In this document: positions 12,151 to 13,222 of the stretch, one piece after another | Layout of the letters: each line of letters starts with the position of its first letter | Position numbering within the stretch: the first letter of the stretch is position 1 | Assembly (NCBI GenBank): GCA_938008575.1 | Contig: CALLKB010000252.1 | Location: 1-13,222, forward strand | Direction of reading: 5' to 3' | DNA: 13,222 nt | DNA from: an uncultured Cytophagaceae bacterium | GTDB taxonomy: Bacteria > Bacteroidota > Bacteroidia > Cytophagales > Spirosomataceae | The notes under the pieces: model-generated | The model's database searches: none | Told to the model about the DNA's origin: nothing | What the model saw: only the letters and a program-made list of their open reading frames with translations | Program-made: the position numbers and the translations under genes

Positions 12151-13222
12151 AGGCCAAAGCTTTCAATGCCCGAACCAATTGGTCGAGTTCCACGGTACTC
12201 GTGAAGACATTTGGGGTAATCCGACAACCATGAACGCCATTGCCATCAATGGCCACCGTGTAGATTTTAAATTCATCCAAAAGGCGCTTGGCTAGTTCGG
12301 CAGGTTTCAGTTTGGCGACGCCTACATTCGCAATTGCCCCGTGGCGATTAGGATCTTCCGGTGTGTTCAACAAAATTCCCGGATGGTTTCTCACTTGTTT
12401 CGTCCAATATTGCTGGAGATATCGCAAACGCGCTTCCTTCCGCGCGGGGCCTAGTTGGCGATAAAACGCCACCGCATCCTGAATCGCCAAATGCGCATGG
12501 ACCGGATTGGTTCCTAGGTGATTTAGACGTTCGATACCTTTGGCGGCATTTTCATTTTCGGCAAACACCGGCCATATTTTCTTAACATGTTCCGGTTTCA
12601 CATAGAGCATCCCGACGCCGAGCGGAACGGCCAACCATTTATGGAGACTCGCTCCGTAATAATCACAATGTAAATCCGGGAGATTGAATTCAATGTGTGC
12701 GACGGCATGGGCGCCATCGACCATAACCTCCACGCCTTTGGCATGAGCCATGTCACAAATTTTGCGGATGGGAAGAATTTGGCCCGTCACATTGACCATG
12801 TGACAAACCATAAGCAATTTGGTTTTATGCGTAATCGCATTCGCATAAAGCTCCACGATTTCATCATCATTCGCGGGATGCAGAGGCAACGATACTTTTT
12901 TGAGTACGATGCCTTGTCGGCGAGCAACCTGCTCAAACATATCCTGCATCGCACCATAATCTTGGATAGCAAACACGGCTTCATCACCAGCTTGCCAAGG
13001 AAATCCTCCGATAATCATGTCCAAGGATTCGGTCGTATTACGTGTTAAAATCAAATCATCCGGGGAACAATGTACGACTTCCGCGACGAGTTTACTCATC
13101 GCTTTGCGGTCGGGGAACTGCGTCGTCCGCATGTAATAAGCCCCCTGGTAATTCACATCTCGAATATGCTGAATGTGTTTTTCGAGCGTAGCTTCCGGCA
13201 GGATATTGTAATAGCCATTTTC
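12149..13222 (-). CDS. Class V (PLP-dependent) aminotransferase, N-terminus beyond right edge
   Basis: The minus-strand frame is open from the right edge to the TAA at 12151-12149, giving 357 visible codons. A GTG at 13156 is not the start, because the frame continues upstream through 'ENGYYNILPEATLEKHI', which is family-like sequence. The fold type I features are present: 'TRNTTESLD' near the cofactor phosphate, 'VMVDGAHAVAH' with the PLP-binding Asp and a following His, and 'GASLHKWL', in which the Schiff-base Lys is encoded at 12640-12638. This fits the cysteine-desulfurase/isopenicillin-N-epimerase-like branch of aminotransferase class V. The acceptor and donor are unknown, and a desulfurase or epimerase role cannot be told from an aminotransferase here. 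Many relatives carry an N-terminal export signal, which would lie outside the window. Confidence 0.9.
   Translation of the reverse strand, partial: ENGYYNILPEATLEKHIQHIRDVNYQGAYYMRTTQFPDRKAMSKLVAEVVHCSPDDLILTRNTTESLDMIIGGFPWQAGDEAVFAIQDYGAMQDMFEQVARRQGIVLKKVSLPLHPANDDEIVELYANAITHKTKLLMVCHMVNVTGQILPIRKICDMAHAKGVEVMVDGAHAVAHIEFNLPDLHCDYYGASLHKWLAVPLGVGMLYVKPEHVKKIWPVFAENENAAKGIERLNHLGTNPVHAHLAIQDAVAFYRQLGPARKEARLRYLQQYWTKQVRNHPGILLNTPEDPNRHGAIANVGVAKLKPAELAKRLLDEFKIYTVAIDGNGVHGCRITPNVFTSTVELDQLVRALKALA

Noticed and set aside
12361..13048. Rightward ORFs opposite the aminotransferase
   Set aside because: The leftward frame has all the PLP-enzyme motifs; the opposite ORFs have no start context or recognisable features.
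12149..13156. Complete 335-residue aminotransferase starting at GTG 13156
   Set aside because: The frame stays open to the right edge and encodes family-like sequence before this codon, so the gene is truncated by the window.

Overview
The window looks like a piece of a Bacteroidota chromosome, probably Cytophagales, although nothing here fixes the genus. The reasons are: AT-leaning coding DNA; start codons without Shine-Dalgarno sequences but preceded by A/T-rich DNA; several candidate TAnnTTTG-type -7 boxes; an AraC-type regulator with a polytopic membrane N-terminus; a Bacteroidota-style 'NYQAV' surface protein; and a family of small anchored proteins that begin MEVHH. No tRNA, rRNA, CRISPR array, transposase or integrase was seen. 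Genes cover almost everything; the longest gene-free stretch is about 136 bp (744-879).

Layout. A leftward membrane-anchored regulator runs off the left edge (1-743). A rightward, closely packed block follows: a secreted protein with two probable ferredoxin-like halves (880-1605), four paralogous MEVHH single-pass membrane proteins (1656-2444, 2453-3232, 3340-4119, 4121-4858) and a secreted serine esterase (4860-5945). The paralogs alternate in type (1-2-1-2), as if a two-gene unit had duplicated. The only sizeable gap in the array (107 bp) carries a possible 22-residue membrane micropeptide on the opposite strand. Next come a leftward secreted PIG-L-type deacetylase (5947-6846) and a rightward secreted GH10 xylanase (6929-7942), whose stop overlaps a small two-helix membrane protein (7939-8136). 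After these lie an HI0933/BaiN-type flavoprotein (8213-9433), a probable outer-membrane barrel protein (9463-10122) and a 662-residue surface fibre (10131-12119). The fibre joins a Bacteroidota secreted N-terminal domain to a coiled coil, three 69-residue phage-tail-fibre-like repeats and a phage-type jelly-roll tip. A two-way terminator (about 12118-12150) separates it from a leftward class V aminotransferase that runs off the right edge.

How the genes may work together. Xylanase, deacetylase and esterase are all predicted to be exported and lie next to each other, which would suit attack on acetylated or esterified plant or algal polysaccharide; this is inferred from neighbourhood. The MEVHH array has no known function. 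Its members share an almost fixed N-terminal anchor and a diverging extramembrane domain that keeps one short motif, and the last member is separated from the esterase gene by a single base. The array and the fibre are the two most unusual parts of the window.
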